DNA of 64,000 nucleotides. It comes from Chelonoidis abingdonii (Eukaryota; Chordata; Testudines; Testudinidae). Below, piece by piece: positions 44,790 through 56,590 of the stretch (position 1 is the first letter of the stretch; each line of letters begins with the position of its first letter). Made by a program: the position numbers and the translations under genes. The stretch lies in assembly GCF_003597395.2 (NCBI RefSeq), contig NC_133769.1, forward strand, positions 180,063,773-180,127,772. Direction: 5' to 3'. Below the pieces are notes generated by a model. It searched no databases. It saw only the letters and a list, made by a program, of their open reading frames with translations, and was not told where the DNA came from.

Positions 44790-47700
44790 TGCCATATTTA
44801 TAGAGCTTTGTTTCAAAAGTTTAGATGTTTTCCCCTGATTTTTTCTTTATCTAGACAAGCTGACTTTTCAGGCAACATTTTTTATACAGGCTCATGAGTT
44901 CAGCATATTTGTTTATTTAAAAGTCATCAGAGGTTACGAGTAGGCCTCAACCCATTTTGTATTGAATTCAGGTTTCATTTGAAAGAGGTTTAGTTTTTTA
45001 AGAAAATGTATAATAATTTAAAACTTTTCCCAAAAAACTGATCTTTTAAAAATCCACTGTGTCTCATGATGTATACATGGAACTTGGTTAGGTGCGATAC
45101 TGCGGCCTCTCTACAGTGCTGTCCTGCTCTGTCCCAAAAGTTAGGTATGTCAGCCACAGGACTTTCCATCTCTTTCCTGCCTTATGTAGCCCCTGCCCTA
45201 ATCTTGACTTTCCCTCCTTTCCTCTATTAATTCTATAAACCTGCACTAAGTCTTGGATTTGTTCTCTCTCTCTCTCTCTCTAATGTATGTGTTTGTCATT
45301 GCTCTGTGCACTATGGTTCACAGAGACACCTAACTGGATGCCTATGCTCAAGCCATTGGCTGCTCAGTTAGCTTGAGTGTAGACAAGTCACCATTTTTGA
45401 GCCTCCTGGTTGGCACCCAAGTGAGTATTTGCTGCTATCCAAGCTTTTGAAAATGTTGGCCATTAAATGTCCCTTTTCTCTGCGCTTTTTCGCTCATCTG
45501 TAGAATGGAGGCAGTGAGGGTTAGTTACTTATTATTTCTTCAGTGCATTGATATCATAAAGTGAAACTATGAGGAGATAAGACTCTCAATAGTTGAGGCT
45601 GCAACAATCTTCTAATGTAAAGTTCAGCTTTAGCTGCAATAGATTGCTCACCTGGATAATTGATTTAGGACATTGGAAATTATCAGATTTAATCTGAAGG
45701 CAAATGTGGAAGAAAAATCCATCAAACTAGTTTTGAGATACAGGTCATTTTAAAAAAAAATTGCCTACTTTGAATTTTGTATTTCATGCTTATTTGTCTT
45801 TCCCCATGTTTAGAACTGGCTGGCTGCTTTACTTCCACTTCAGATTCCTCAGCATTGTGCTCCTTAAATTTCATACTGTTTTCATCTGAAGAAAGTAGGC
45901 TGTAATTAGCTGCAGTTTTTGTTGAGGATGGCTAGAGACCCAACTTTGTTCTCACTGATTCAGAATCTGTGTGTGTGCGTGTGTATGCGAGTGAGAGAGC
46001 ATGTTGTCCTCCATCAGCTCTGTGCAGCATAGAAAGAACTCGAGACCTCCTATGGCTGATCTTTTAGCTCAAAAAGTTGAGAACTGTTCCTTGGAGCACT
46101 GTAATATAATGGAAACTAATTTTAACGAGAGTGGCCACTAGCAGGCACCACTAATTAGGGGCAGTCTTCAAATGCTGGGGTGTTGCCAATGAAGATCTAG
46201 ATATTGCAAAAATTGTCTACCACTGGTTATGTCCTAAAGCAAAGCATGAAGATTAAAGTGTAATTAGGAGAACTAATAATTGTTTAATTAGTGCTATAAA
46301 AAAGAGTAACTGCTGTTTTTAAAAAGCAAAAGCATAAAAATTAACTTGCGTTTCAATGCAATGGATATGTAGAAAGAAGAAAGCAATGTTTAATTTTGGG
46401 ATGACAAGTTATTATGCACCTATAAGCGATCTTGGGCTATAGGTGGAGAGGAGAACACATTTGCTAATACTCTTCATTTTTTATGTAGCAACTTCTTACA
46501 TCTTCAGAACTGGAGCTAAAATATGCCTTCCCTAGAATATGGATTCATCTGAGTTGAACTATTATTGTATTAAAAATATCACCACTCAAATAACTGATGT
46601 GAGTCACCACTTAAATACTTTTTTTAGCATTACTCTGTCTCAAGATTTTTAATATGCAGTTAGTATGTCAGCTATTTAACTAACAAAGCCAACTGTTCTT
46701 TTATCTAAAAATGTTTCTGTTAGAAATGTCTTCAGGGGCTCTAAGGTTTATATTTGAAACAAAAATTGATTTGAACATGAGGTAGGGGAAGCCTCTGTTT
46801 TTTGAGACTCCAGATTCAATAAGATTGTGCTAGTGTTGTTACTTTGCTCTGCTAACAGTATTGACTTGCTCAGCTACAGGTTTTGGCACCAGATAATTTT
46901 GACACGAGTGAGTTGTTTAATGCAGCATTATTCATACCAACACTGCTGACTTCCTTCTGCACCATTTTATATGATCAAGATCTGTAACCTGGTGCCTCTT
47001 GGCAAAACTGCGCCGCATCAAGTTTTCCAAGTCTTGAAACTCTCCTAATATGTCATAAAGCTCAGCCCCCGAGTCAGGTGGCTACACAAGAGAATCAAAT
47101 TTCACTTCCAAAAATGTTTATAGCTCTCATGGCTGCACAAAAAACATGAAAATGTGACAGAAGTGCACCCTGTGGCAGGCAACAGTGGAAGGCTTAGAAC
47201 TTGGATCTAACTATGCCCCATTATTGAGAGACCAGTCCCACACTGGCCCATGTGGTGCACTGGGGGGGCTTTGCATACCCACAGCCAGTGCACGAAGAAA
47301 CACTCCAAGACCAAACCTGTCCGTCTACCCTCTGCACCATGTCCTAACTCCTAACTTACCCCTCTGCTTCTCAAACGTGTGGCCATAATGGCGAGAAGGA
47401 GGTCTGATATGGGGACATCAGTGGGCAGACATCTTTGTAACCTATCTGTGTCAGCAGGGACTGATCCAGGGTTAGATATGTGTGTATTCATGGGTGGGGT
47501 AGGGGTGTGTATGACTCATTGTCTTTGTTTATGGCTGCCCAGAAAAAAACTATCTTTTGTACTCTCACAGCTCAAGGAAGTGGCACAAGACTAAAAGAGA
47601 GGGATGCCCTACACAGTCCTGGTCCCTAGAATTCAATAGGTTTGCTGTTTTGGCTGTTGCATTAAATATTTGCCTTTAATCTTTACAAGGTTTCTAAATG

Positions 47701-49960
47701 TCCTTTTCACATACCCTGTATAGGGAAAAAGGAATCTTCCCTCACACCTCTACAACCAGGGGTTTACACTGTCATAGTAACACGGACAGCAAAGGCTAAG
47801 TAGATAAGTGTATTCTAACAGGTATAGTATGTTGAGTTTGGAGTTGCCTGTTAAGTGATTTTCTTCTCATTGTTACAAAGATGGCACCGTTAATACTGCA
47901 AATAACTGGCACTAAGAGTTTAGAGGATGGCTGCAGATTCTGATTGTCCAAAAGCAACACTCTGAGCGGAAGGGGGTGTCTCTTGATGCCATTGTGCCCC
48001 AGCTCACAGTGGTCTACAAGTGAGACCTTATCACTAAAATAAACATGCACACACAGCTTCATGCCCATTATAAGTTGGGTTAGGGGGCCATTCAGGGAGA
48101 AAACGAACTGCCTGCTCTCACATACTAGGTGTGGCCTTTTCAACTACTTTAAATTCATTTTTACTATAAAAAATAAACTGGGAACTAACTGTTCAGTATT
48201 CAAAATTGTTTCATAATAGCAAGAGCGTGTAGCATGCTGGAGAAACACGAAACAAATAGTGCATGTGTGTGTCTGAGGAGGGAGATCCTGTAAGAGAACT
48301 GCAAGCGATGGGGAGCAGGTAGCCACTAAAGAAATGGTACGCCATGACCTGCAAGTGGTTTTTTTTTAAATAGGAAAATTGCCCACTAATTACCATAGAT
48401 TTGTTGGTGTTATATCTTACGCTACTGATGTGTTCAATGATAAGCAGATGCAGCGCTGGGAAAACAATACAAGGAAACCACCTCTGCATCTTGGTTAGCA
48501 ACTTAATTGGAGTCAGAGTATAATACTAGCAAGATGGAAAAATGACAACTCTCTTTATCTGTGTCTTTTTCCATTCCTTGAGCCTGAGCCATTGTATTTA
48601 GATCTGATAGCTTCAGCACCTTTCTCCTCAACACCAGTACCTATTTTTGTGTCTCATCTGCTCCACAATGTGTCACCAAACTCCTTATAAGTGAAAAGAA
48701 TATACTTTAGCCCTCAGCAACGGCTCTGAAAAAGGACTGTATGCACCAGAGACTGCTCAGGTGGTAGCATTCTCATGTCTGGGTTAGACGTGCCTGGGTT
48801 CAAGACTCACCCCAGGCTATCCAAGCTGGAGATGGTGGTACTAGGGAAACCCTGCCCTGTTGGAAGTGGAATCCTCCCACTGAAATGTTACAGGGAGATG
48901 CCTTTGTTGGTTTGTCCTTTGGAATGTTGGATTCTATCGCACTGTTTGCAGAGCAGGGGACAAGTGATGTTCCAAGCGACTGTTTTCTCTAGCAGCATAA
49001 TGTACGTGGACACTACAGACTATTGCTGAGGACAGAGTCGCTGCTGAGTCAGCATAGACTCAGTGCTACGGTACTGAAATGCTTTGGGTTACCTTGAGCA
49101 TAAACAGTATTTATATGCAGCCACAATCCATTCTGTCATTTCCCAGTGTTTTTAAAATCTAACTCAACTACTATAGATGGTATAGCTAAGCTTTGAATTG
49201 GATTCCTAGACAAGCTGGTGGATAAATGGCTAGAATCAAGAGTGAGGCAAATGTGCAGTTGCTACTATGACACGTCTGAGTATCCTCTCAGTCAAATCTT
49301 GGTGTGAAAGCAGAACACCGGCAATAAATTCAAAGTGGCAGAAACATAAGCTAAACACAACAGACCTTGAATCCAATAGTTGTTTTGCAAGAAATGCCTT
49401 TTTTTTATGTTGTTGCTGGCTCAGCTGGTAACTAGCTGACAAAATACAAAAAGCTGTTAATTCTAGAGTTCAGAATACATGAAAAACGACACTGCTTTCC
49501 TTTGGTTACACACAGGATTTTTTGTCTATTATTTTGAGTGCAATGTGTCTCTCTAATTTTAAGATGACCAATGCTTTATAGAAGCAAAGGTTCTTCCAAC
49601 CAAGGGTATGGGTACCAAGTATTGTACTTCAGGCTTTTGTAGCAGGTACCCTAAACTACCATGTCCTATGTTAGCTAGGAACTGCACTGCTGCTGCTTGC
49701 ACTCTGACTTTGACATTAGGAGTAGCCCAAGTTCCAATGGTCGTTAGAAGACACAGTTGAATGTGGTAGGCAGTGAACACAGGCTGATAAAGCCAATGGC
49801 TTAGCCTGGCAAACTGGTATATTTAGTCCTGAAAGGTTATGAATCACTGGTCTGAAGTTTTTAAAGCAGACTAACAAGGGGGTCTGTTGTGGCTTTTAGC
49901 CACAGACCTGCATTGGGGGGGTGCAACCAACAGTCTTTCAGCGGTGGTAGCAAACATTTC
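44790..49960. other. Non-coding flank downstream of HTR1F
   Basis: No open frame with domain similarity. Simple repeats occur at 45262-45281 (TC) and 45968-45995 (TG-rich). 48750-48825 has a tRNA-like gctcaggtggtagcattctc and ggttcaagact order, possibly a SINE fragment. Confidence 0.35.
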
Positions 49961-49971
49961 CCTGCATACCC

Positions 49972-50107
49972 ATAGGTGCTGGAATTAGGGGTTCTAGGGA
50001 TGCTGCCTGACCCCTGGGCTTGAAGTGGATTCCATTATATGCAGGGCTGACAATTGGGTTCAGTGGCTCTCAACACCTCCGCTATACAAATTGTTTCAGC
50101 ATTCCTG
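49972..50107. repeat. MITE-like repeat
   Basis: It opens ataggtgctggaattagg and closes aaattgtttcagcattcctg, inverted over gctggaa/ttncagc. The middle ggttcagtggctctcaacac matches a piece at 34082. Boundaries are approximate. Confidence 0.5.
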
Positions 50108-50883
50108 GTCTAGGGCTGTAGCCCCACCCACTTTGAGATGGCTGGGGCCCTAAGAGGTGGTAGCAGGGAGCAGCCCTTGTCAGCAGGGGAGTATAAGAAC
50201 TGTGCTTGTGCCTGTCATATGAGGTCACTGGGGAAGGAGGCACAAGCAGGGAGGCATTTTACACCTTCCCCATCACTTGCACCCCCCCCCCAACCTTGGC
50301 CAGCTGGAATCTGACACTTTAGAGAATCTTCAGCAGCTGCTACTTGTCACCATTTAAACAATGAACTGTACTCACCTCCTCCTAGGAGCTCTGGCTGTTT
50401 ATTCATCTCATCTAGGTCAAGATTGCAACCATCCTCTGTGTGGGTGTGAGAGACCACAGAGGACACACAACGCTTGTTCTCAATGGACTACTTTCCCCAG
50501 GCTCTGCCACTGTTGGAGAGCCTGCTGTGCTGCACAGTCCCTCAATGTGTGCCCCAGAGGTACACTTCATCCCAAATGGAGTAGAAGAGGCAGGGCGATA
50601 GCTGCACCCCAGCAGACTCTGGTAGTATGCTGCACATCCTAAGCGTGCCTCCTGCCTAGAGTGGGATAGGGTGGCTCCGCACTTCCCCATTGCAGGCCTG
50701 TGCCTAAATGGTATGATTTGAGCCCTTAATGAAAAGATATCTGCTGCCTGTTCACAAATGCTTTATGGATCAAATCCTGGCTGTGTTTTAGTGATTGAAA
50801 CATCCATTGATAGTGGTAAGTTTTGCCTAAGCAAAGCAAGGCAGCATTTAGCCTTGTAGTATGATCGGCGAGTGACGTTTTAG

Positions 50884-51000
50884 GCCCTGATCCTGCAAAA
50901 ACTTATGAAGGAGCTCAATTTTAAGCATATAAGTGTTACTAAGACTACTTGTGTGCTTAAAGCTAAGCAGCTGCATAAGTCTCTATACAGGATTGGGGCC
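50884..51000. repeat. Palindromic MITE-like repeat near the HTR1F 3' end
   Basis: The left gccctgatcctgcaaaaactt and the right ctctatacaggattggggcc are inverted, with tgcttaaagctaagc-type inner blocks. It is the family seen at 32225. Confidence 0.6.
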
Positions 51001-51212
51001 AAACTGTGTATGGAACCTCTCCTTTTCTAGCACAACACTGACCACAGAGAATCTGTCTCTTTACAATTTGCACAGCAAGGTGCAACTAATACAAGGGTAT
51101 GTGTATATCTTTCCTAAATGCAACAAATGTCTCTTTTTAGAAGTCTTATAAATTATATATATTTTAAAAAAAATCACTTTTCAGGTTCAGTATTATAAGA
51201 ACAAATACCCTG

Positions 51213-52307
51213 TCATTGCTTGCATTGCACAAGCTTCTGAAATGCTTTCTTGAAGTCTTCATTAAAGATTGTATAGATTAGTGGGTTAATAAGAGAATTG
51301 ATGTATCCCAGCCATGTGAGGAAATTGGACATTTCTTCTGACATGTGACATCTTGCACAGGTGTTAACAACAACTTCTTTTACAAAAAATGGCAGCCAGC
51401 AGATCACAAATGCACCCAAAATCAAGCCCAGGGTAGTTGCTGCCTTTCGTTCTCTTGTGCTAGAGATTCTTTGTTTTTTCCAGGTTTTCTCTTGCTTGGA
51501 CTCTGACTTAGGGCTTCGCAATGTGATATGGATTTTATCCAAGTCTGCTGAGGGATCAGATGTTTTATCTGTTGTGCAGTGCGTCAAAGCCAATTTGGTG
51601 CTTCTCTCACTCGGTTCCAAGAGGACTTGTCCATTTACTTCCTCTCTTACAATGCGGCTTACGCTCCTTCTGTGAAATGTCTTTGCTGCTTTATAGATTT
51701 TATAATAAAGGATCAGAATCAATGCTAGTGGGATGTAAAAGGCTCCAAATGTGCAGTAAATAGTGAAAGCTATGTGGTCGTGTTTGATGATGCATTCATC
51801 ATCCTTGCTGGTTGTCTGGTGTCGCCAGAACAAAGGAGGCATGGAGATAAAAATGGATATGATCCATACCACTGCAATCATGATGCCTGCATGTTTTGGT
51901 GTTCTTTTCCTGGCATACTCCACAGCATCTGTGATTGCTCGGTACCGATCCAAAGCAATAGCAGAGAGATGCAAAATAGAGCAGGTACAGCACATAATGT
52001 CAACGCTCAGCCAAACGTCACACATTATTTGTCCCATGATCCAAGTCTCCTTCACAATATACACAATGCTGAAGGGCATCACTAGGATTGCAACTAGAAA
52101 ATCAGTCACTGCAAGGGAACAGATTAAATAGTTGGCAGGGTGATGGAGCTTCTTTGTCACAATTATTGCAGTCATCACTAGAGAATTGATGGCCGTTGTC
52201 ATTAATGCCAGCACAGAAAGAGTAAATGAAACAAGAATCTTTGATGTCACTGTTTTAAATAGTTCTTCTGATGTGTAATTTTGTTCAGTTGAGTTTATGG
52301 GATCCAT
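51213..52307 (-). CDS. HTR1F: 5-hydroxytryptamine receptor 1F (364 aa)
   Basis: Class A G-protein-coupled receptor for serotonin, acting at the plasma membrane and known to couple to Gi/o to lower cAMP. The reading frame is a complete single coding exon, close to the 366 residues of human 5-HT1F. Seven hydrophobic segments are visible. N-glycosylation sequons lie at N5 and N10. Key residues are D69 (TM2), D103 in TM3 (amine binding), C96 and C172 (TM3 to loop-2 disulfide), the DRY motif at 120-122, CWLP at 303-306 and NPLIY at 341-345. Sequences such as HHPANYLICSLAVTDFLVA and SAIALDRYRAITDAVEYARK are diagnostic of 1F rather than 1E (1E has RYWAITNAIEYARKR). The C-terminus ends KLVQCKQ; C362 remains as a possible lipid-attachment site. 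Confidence 0.98.
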   Translation of the reverse strand: MDPINSTEQNYTSEELFKTVTSKILVSFTLSVLALMTTAINSLVMTAIIVTKKLHHPANYLICSLAVTDFLVAILVMPFSIVYIVKETWIMGQIMCDVWLSVDIMCCTCSILHLSAIALDRYRAITDAVEYARKRTPKHAGIMIAVVWIISIFISMPPLFWRHQTTSKDDECIIKHDHIAFTIYCTFGAFYIPLALILILYYKIYKAAKTFHRRSVSRIVREEVNGQVLLEPSERSTKLALTHCTTDKTSDPSADLDKIHITLRSPKSESKQEKTWKKQRISSTRERKAATTLGLILGAFVICWLPFFVKEVVVNTCARCHMSEEMSNFLTWLGYINSLINPLIYTIFNEDFKKAFQKLVQCKQ

Positions 52308-52345
52308 GTTTCCTTTTAAAGGTGATGTTTAACCAAGGAAGACAC
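52308..52345 (-). other. HTR1F: HTR1F 5'UTR segment and splice acceptor
   Basis: Read on the minus strand, the 38 bases before the ATG follow a tract ttgtttccttttccacag, a strong acceptor. The coding exon therefore probably starts at 52345 and upstream untranslated exons lie further right. This fits the known HTR1F layout (intronless coding region, spliced 5'UTR). Confidence 0.6.
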
Positions 52346-55300
52346 CTGTGGAAAAGGAAACAATTTAGAAAGTGTGCCATAAGTCTTCAAGAAAGACAAC
52401 AGGCACCATTTTCGAAGGTGCCTAAGTCCCATTTACAAAAGGAATCTGTAGGTCTACACTGGAGCTGGAAGGTCTGACTGAGTGTAGCTGTGGTGGCAGG
52501 AACAGCTAACTGCCCTGAGTACAATCCCAGCCAAGACCAGAGGTGCTTAACTGGGCAGCTACCTCTTCTACTGCTGCAGATATGCTTCTATTTTTAGTGT
52601 GCTAGCTTGATCAGAGAGAGAGGGAGAGGGAATGTCTCTGCAAGCTGGAAATCACACCTTCCAGCTCAGCTGTAGGTATGCCCAATGTCCCATTGAAAGC
52701 CCCCTAGGTTTTCTGAGCTCAGACATAAACCATATCCTCACATAAAAGTAAACAAGGGTTAGTTTACATACTATTAAAAGTTGTGCAGGAGGAAATTTAG
52801 CGAGGAAAATATGTTGCACGTAAATACTAAGAAAATACATTTAAAACCTACTTTAGGCTGGGTACAGTTTTCAAAAGCACCTCAACTGGCATAGATATGT
52901 ATACGTATATATGCATAGTTCATACTTTAAACATAGTGATTCATCTCTCCCTTAAAAAAATATAAACCTCACAATTTATTTTAAATGAACAGAAACATTT
53001 TTCCTTCACCATCACACCAGTATTATGTTAAAACCTTCTCAAGCAACAGTAATTAGCAGGAGAAATATTATGTGGCTAGTAATCTTTTAGGGACTTACTA
53101 CTGAAAGGGAGTGTAGTTATTTTAGTTGAACAAAACTCATTGAATTGCTTTTAAGAACTGTTTTCTCAATAGATTCCTTGCAGAGAGGATTTGTGAGAGA
53201 ACCTGGCTTGATGATGTCCAGCAGCTGGTCTTATCTTAGAAAGCCTTAACTAGCCAACATAGTTAATTATCTTATGCATTTCAGCCTGCCTGATATTACT
53301 ACTAAATTACCAGCTAGCAAAAAGCAATTTGGAAGTAATGGAACTTGATGAATAGGTTTTGAAAGGTATGGCACGGTTTATGTAGGAGCCACTGGAGTAT
53401 TTGATAGATATATCATTAAGAAAAGTGGCATAGGTAGATTCACAGAAATGGTGCCTGGGTTTCCTTAGATGACAGGCTGTGCATTCTTCCTGCTAGATTT
53501 GCACTGAGAACATACTGCAGGAGCTTTAAGGGAGCATAGTGACAGTATAATGTCTCCTTACCAAAACAGCACTGCATATGCTTTTCTACTGGTCCCATCT
53601 TTCACAGGCTTATGTGGAGAGTTTAGTACTTGCTAGTTTCTATAATACTACAACAGCCCTCCTACTACACTTATGGTGCATATATACCTTCTTGGGAGTC
53701 TTCTCTTCTGTTGAGGGAGGCATGTTCTCAACTAAGGGCTGTCCTTTTTCTGTCGTCCCTCTGGCAATTTACCCACTGTTTGTACTTGGTGATTTATAAG
53801 CTCTGCTGTATGGTGTGGTTGAACTGCACTTCCATCAGAATGCTATTAGTACCAGTCCAGATGTTGCTGTGGCACAACTAGGGTGTGCCAACTAATCTAG
53901 CAGCATCTGAGACAATGTGTCCTGGCAGTATGGACTAGATTTGCCTTCCAGTTGGTGACTTCCAGTTATAGGTTAAAGATCCAGCCACCTGCTGATGGAT
54001 CTTTTGAAAATACCAAGCTCTTCAGGCAAGGCTTGTTGGATTTCTTAGCGTACTGGGCTGGTGAACCTGTTAAGTCACTGGAATTTATACAGGCCCAGCT
54101 GGGCACTGGACATCTAGCACACTGTATAATAGACACTCAAAATGTGGCAAGGCCTGTGACAGTTCCAGGCTGCTGTTGCTTCTCTCTTTTGATCACTTCC
54201 AGGATGTCAGGATATCAATATGCTAAATTCAAATCAATCAACTTCTTGCTCCACCACAGGCTTCTTGTGTGAGTTTGGGAGTCACAATCTCTCAGGGAAA
54301 CTAAAGCACAATCTGTAAAATGGTGACGGATAGGCATGGCTGGGAAACAAGAATTCCATTTTGGAAAAGAGGTTTCAAAACTTGTTTTTATTCCACATCA
54401 GATCAGAACAGAGGCCTTATAAAAAAAAAATGGTGGAAAACCCATGAATCATGCACAAGACACCTGCCCCGGAATAGCCACTAGTCTGGTGGTTTGGGCA
54501 TTGAGCTGGGAGAGCCACTCCTAATCAGGCAGTGAGGAACTTTGGATCTGGCTCTTCCACAGCCCAGGTGAGTGCCCTTGGCTACTGGTGATTCTGGGGT
54601 GGGTGTCTCCTCTCATGTGGACCAGGAATTCCATCCTGGAACTGAGACACCTTCCTGATGAAAATTTCATTGAAACAGCGATGTTTTCATGAAACATAGT
54701 TTTGATGAATCTGCATTTTCCAGGAGGGAAAAATTCCTGACCCTCTCTGACACTATTTCCATTCTCCCACCCTTTCCTATCTACATAGTCCCTGTCCTGC
54801 AAAGTGTACACTACCTACTACAGTGAAGCTAACCTCAGCTGATGCTTCTAGATGCTTTAATATTTCTGTACATAGGGCTAAGCTCAGGCTTTGTTGTTAC
54901 AGCAGTGGGATCATACTTATGTGAGTGGTCAAATTCAACCTCCAGGTCTCTGAATGAAAATTTATCACAGTGAGGGGATGCATGCAAGGCTCTACTTATG
55001 ACAGGTCCTTACAGAGTATACAGAGCGTTTTACAGGAGCTCTTCATCTGTGGATGAGTCAAAACAAACCATCTGGGTTCATGCTGTATTGAAGAGAATTC
55101 ACATGATAAAAGTGATTATGGGGACAGTAAAGCAACACAATCTATGTACTTGTACAAAATGATTTTCAAAATTCGAGCTTCTTGCAAGCTTGACAAAAGT
55201 GGCCTTGAACTCCCGTGCTTTGAGAGAGGTGCCAAGGTTACAGTACCCATTAGTCACTGGTATCACTAACTGCATGGAGAGATTTTTCACATACAGGGAA

Positions 55301-55638
55301 TTGTGTTCCATTTTTAAAGGGCAACGGTAAAAGACAGTAGCAGATATTGGAAAGACTTAATGCAGTACCCTGTAGCAGATGCTGTATGTTCTTCCTCAGA
55401 ATCAGCTCCAGAATTCCTGTTAGTTATCTTTGTATTTTCCTTGCCAAAATAAATGTTCATGCAATTCAGAGTATTTTACAAAACTGCTATTAAAACATGA
55501 ATTTGCTAATGCAATTGATATTAAGTTTCTGGCACTTTAGACCAGAGCCTCTCTCAACCCTGTGGGGAGGAGAACGGAGAAGCTGCCATTTGCTAAGAAC
55601 ATTCACATTTGAATCCGCTGTTACTGTGGATACTAATA
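52346..55638. other. Probable HTR1F 5' intron or upstream flank
   Basis: No coding exon recognised. 54485-54660 carries a tRNA-like repeat (ctagtctggtggtttgggca, aggtgagtgcccttggctac) related to the arms of the element at 29101. Confidence 0.4.
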
Positions 55639-56590
55639 CAGTAACTCCCCTCTTAACATCCTCTTGCTTAATGTTGTTTCAATTTTACATCCCTGCTCAA
55701 TTACAGAATGTGCTCCATTTAAAGTTGTCCAATGCTTTGCTATAACATTGTTTGGCTTCCTGCTTTGTCCACAGCTGGCAGCCCCCCATCAGCTCCCTTA
55801 CGCCCCCCCACAGTGCCTCCCGCCCACTGGCAGACCCCACGGATCAGTGTCTTCTCACTCCTTCCTCCCTGCCTCCTGCCCGCAGCAATCAGCTGGCTTG
55901 TGGTGTTCAGGAGGGAGGGGGGAGGAGCCAGGATGTGGTGTGCAGGCTTCCCCTGCCTCCCAAATGCCGCAAACCAGCTGATTGTTGTGGGCAGAAGGGA
56001 GGGGGGAGGAGCAAGGATGCGGTGCATCTCCTCCCTTCCTCCTGCCCGCAGCAGTCAGCTGGCTTGCGGTGTTCCAGGGGCAGGGGAGGGAGGAGGAGCC
56101 TGGGCACCACGTCCTTGCTCCTCCCCCCTACCTCCTGAATGCCACAAACCAGCTGATTGCCGTGGGCAGGAAGCTGGGGAGGAGCGAAGACAAGGCATGT
56201 GGAGTAAATGGCGGGGAGAAGAGGCGGGTTAAGGGTGGGGGCTTGGTGGAAGGGATGGAGTGGGTGGGCTGAGGGTTGAGCCCCAACCCCAGTGCTTGCA
56301 GAGTAGGGGAAGCTGAAGCTGCTGCTGTGCAACGTGCTTCTCCTAGTCTACAGCACCTTCAGCCTCCTTCCCTGCCTCATTGTCTGCAGTGCCAGTGGGC
56401 TGTGCCTGTGTGGGGTAATTCGGGGACACCTCCCAACTATAGTACTGCACTGTATGGCAAAAAAAAAAAAAATACCCTGCAACCTAAACCCCCCATTTAC
56501 ATTCATTCTTATGGGGAAACTGGATTCGCTTAACATCGTTTCGTTTACAGTCACATTTTTCAGGAACAAAACTATAATGAGGAGTTACTG
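55639..56590. mobile_element. DNA transposon with GC-rich, internally repetitive core
   Basis: It begins cagtaactcccctcttaac and ends aatgaggagttactg as inverted termini. The subterminal parts mirror each other (atgttgtttc on the left, catcgtttcg on the right). The core at 55870-56200 repeats units of about 110 bp around cagctggcttg(t/c)ggtgttc and gcaaaccagctgattg in alternating orientation. No transposase is present. Confidence 0.75.

Noticed and set aside
48750..48830. A tRNA-derived SINE
   Set aside because: The tRNA-like phrases are present but too short and diverged to give boundaries; mentioned only within the flank entry.
51361..52131. Plus-strand ORFs of 67-122 codons opposite HTR1F
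   Set aside because: Shadows of the strongly conserved receptor frame on the other strand.
55732..56332. ORFs of up to 166 codons on both strands
   Set aside because: They come from the GC-rich repeated core of a DNA transposon and change frame with each repeat unit.
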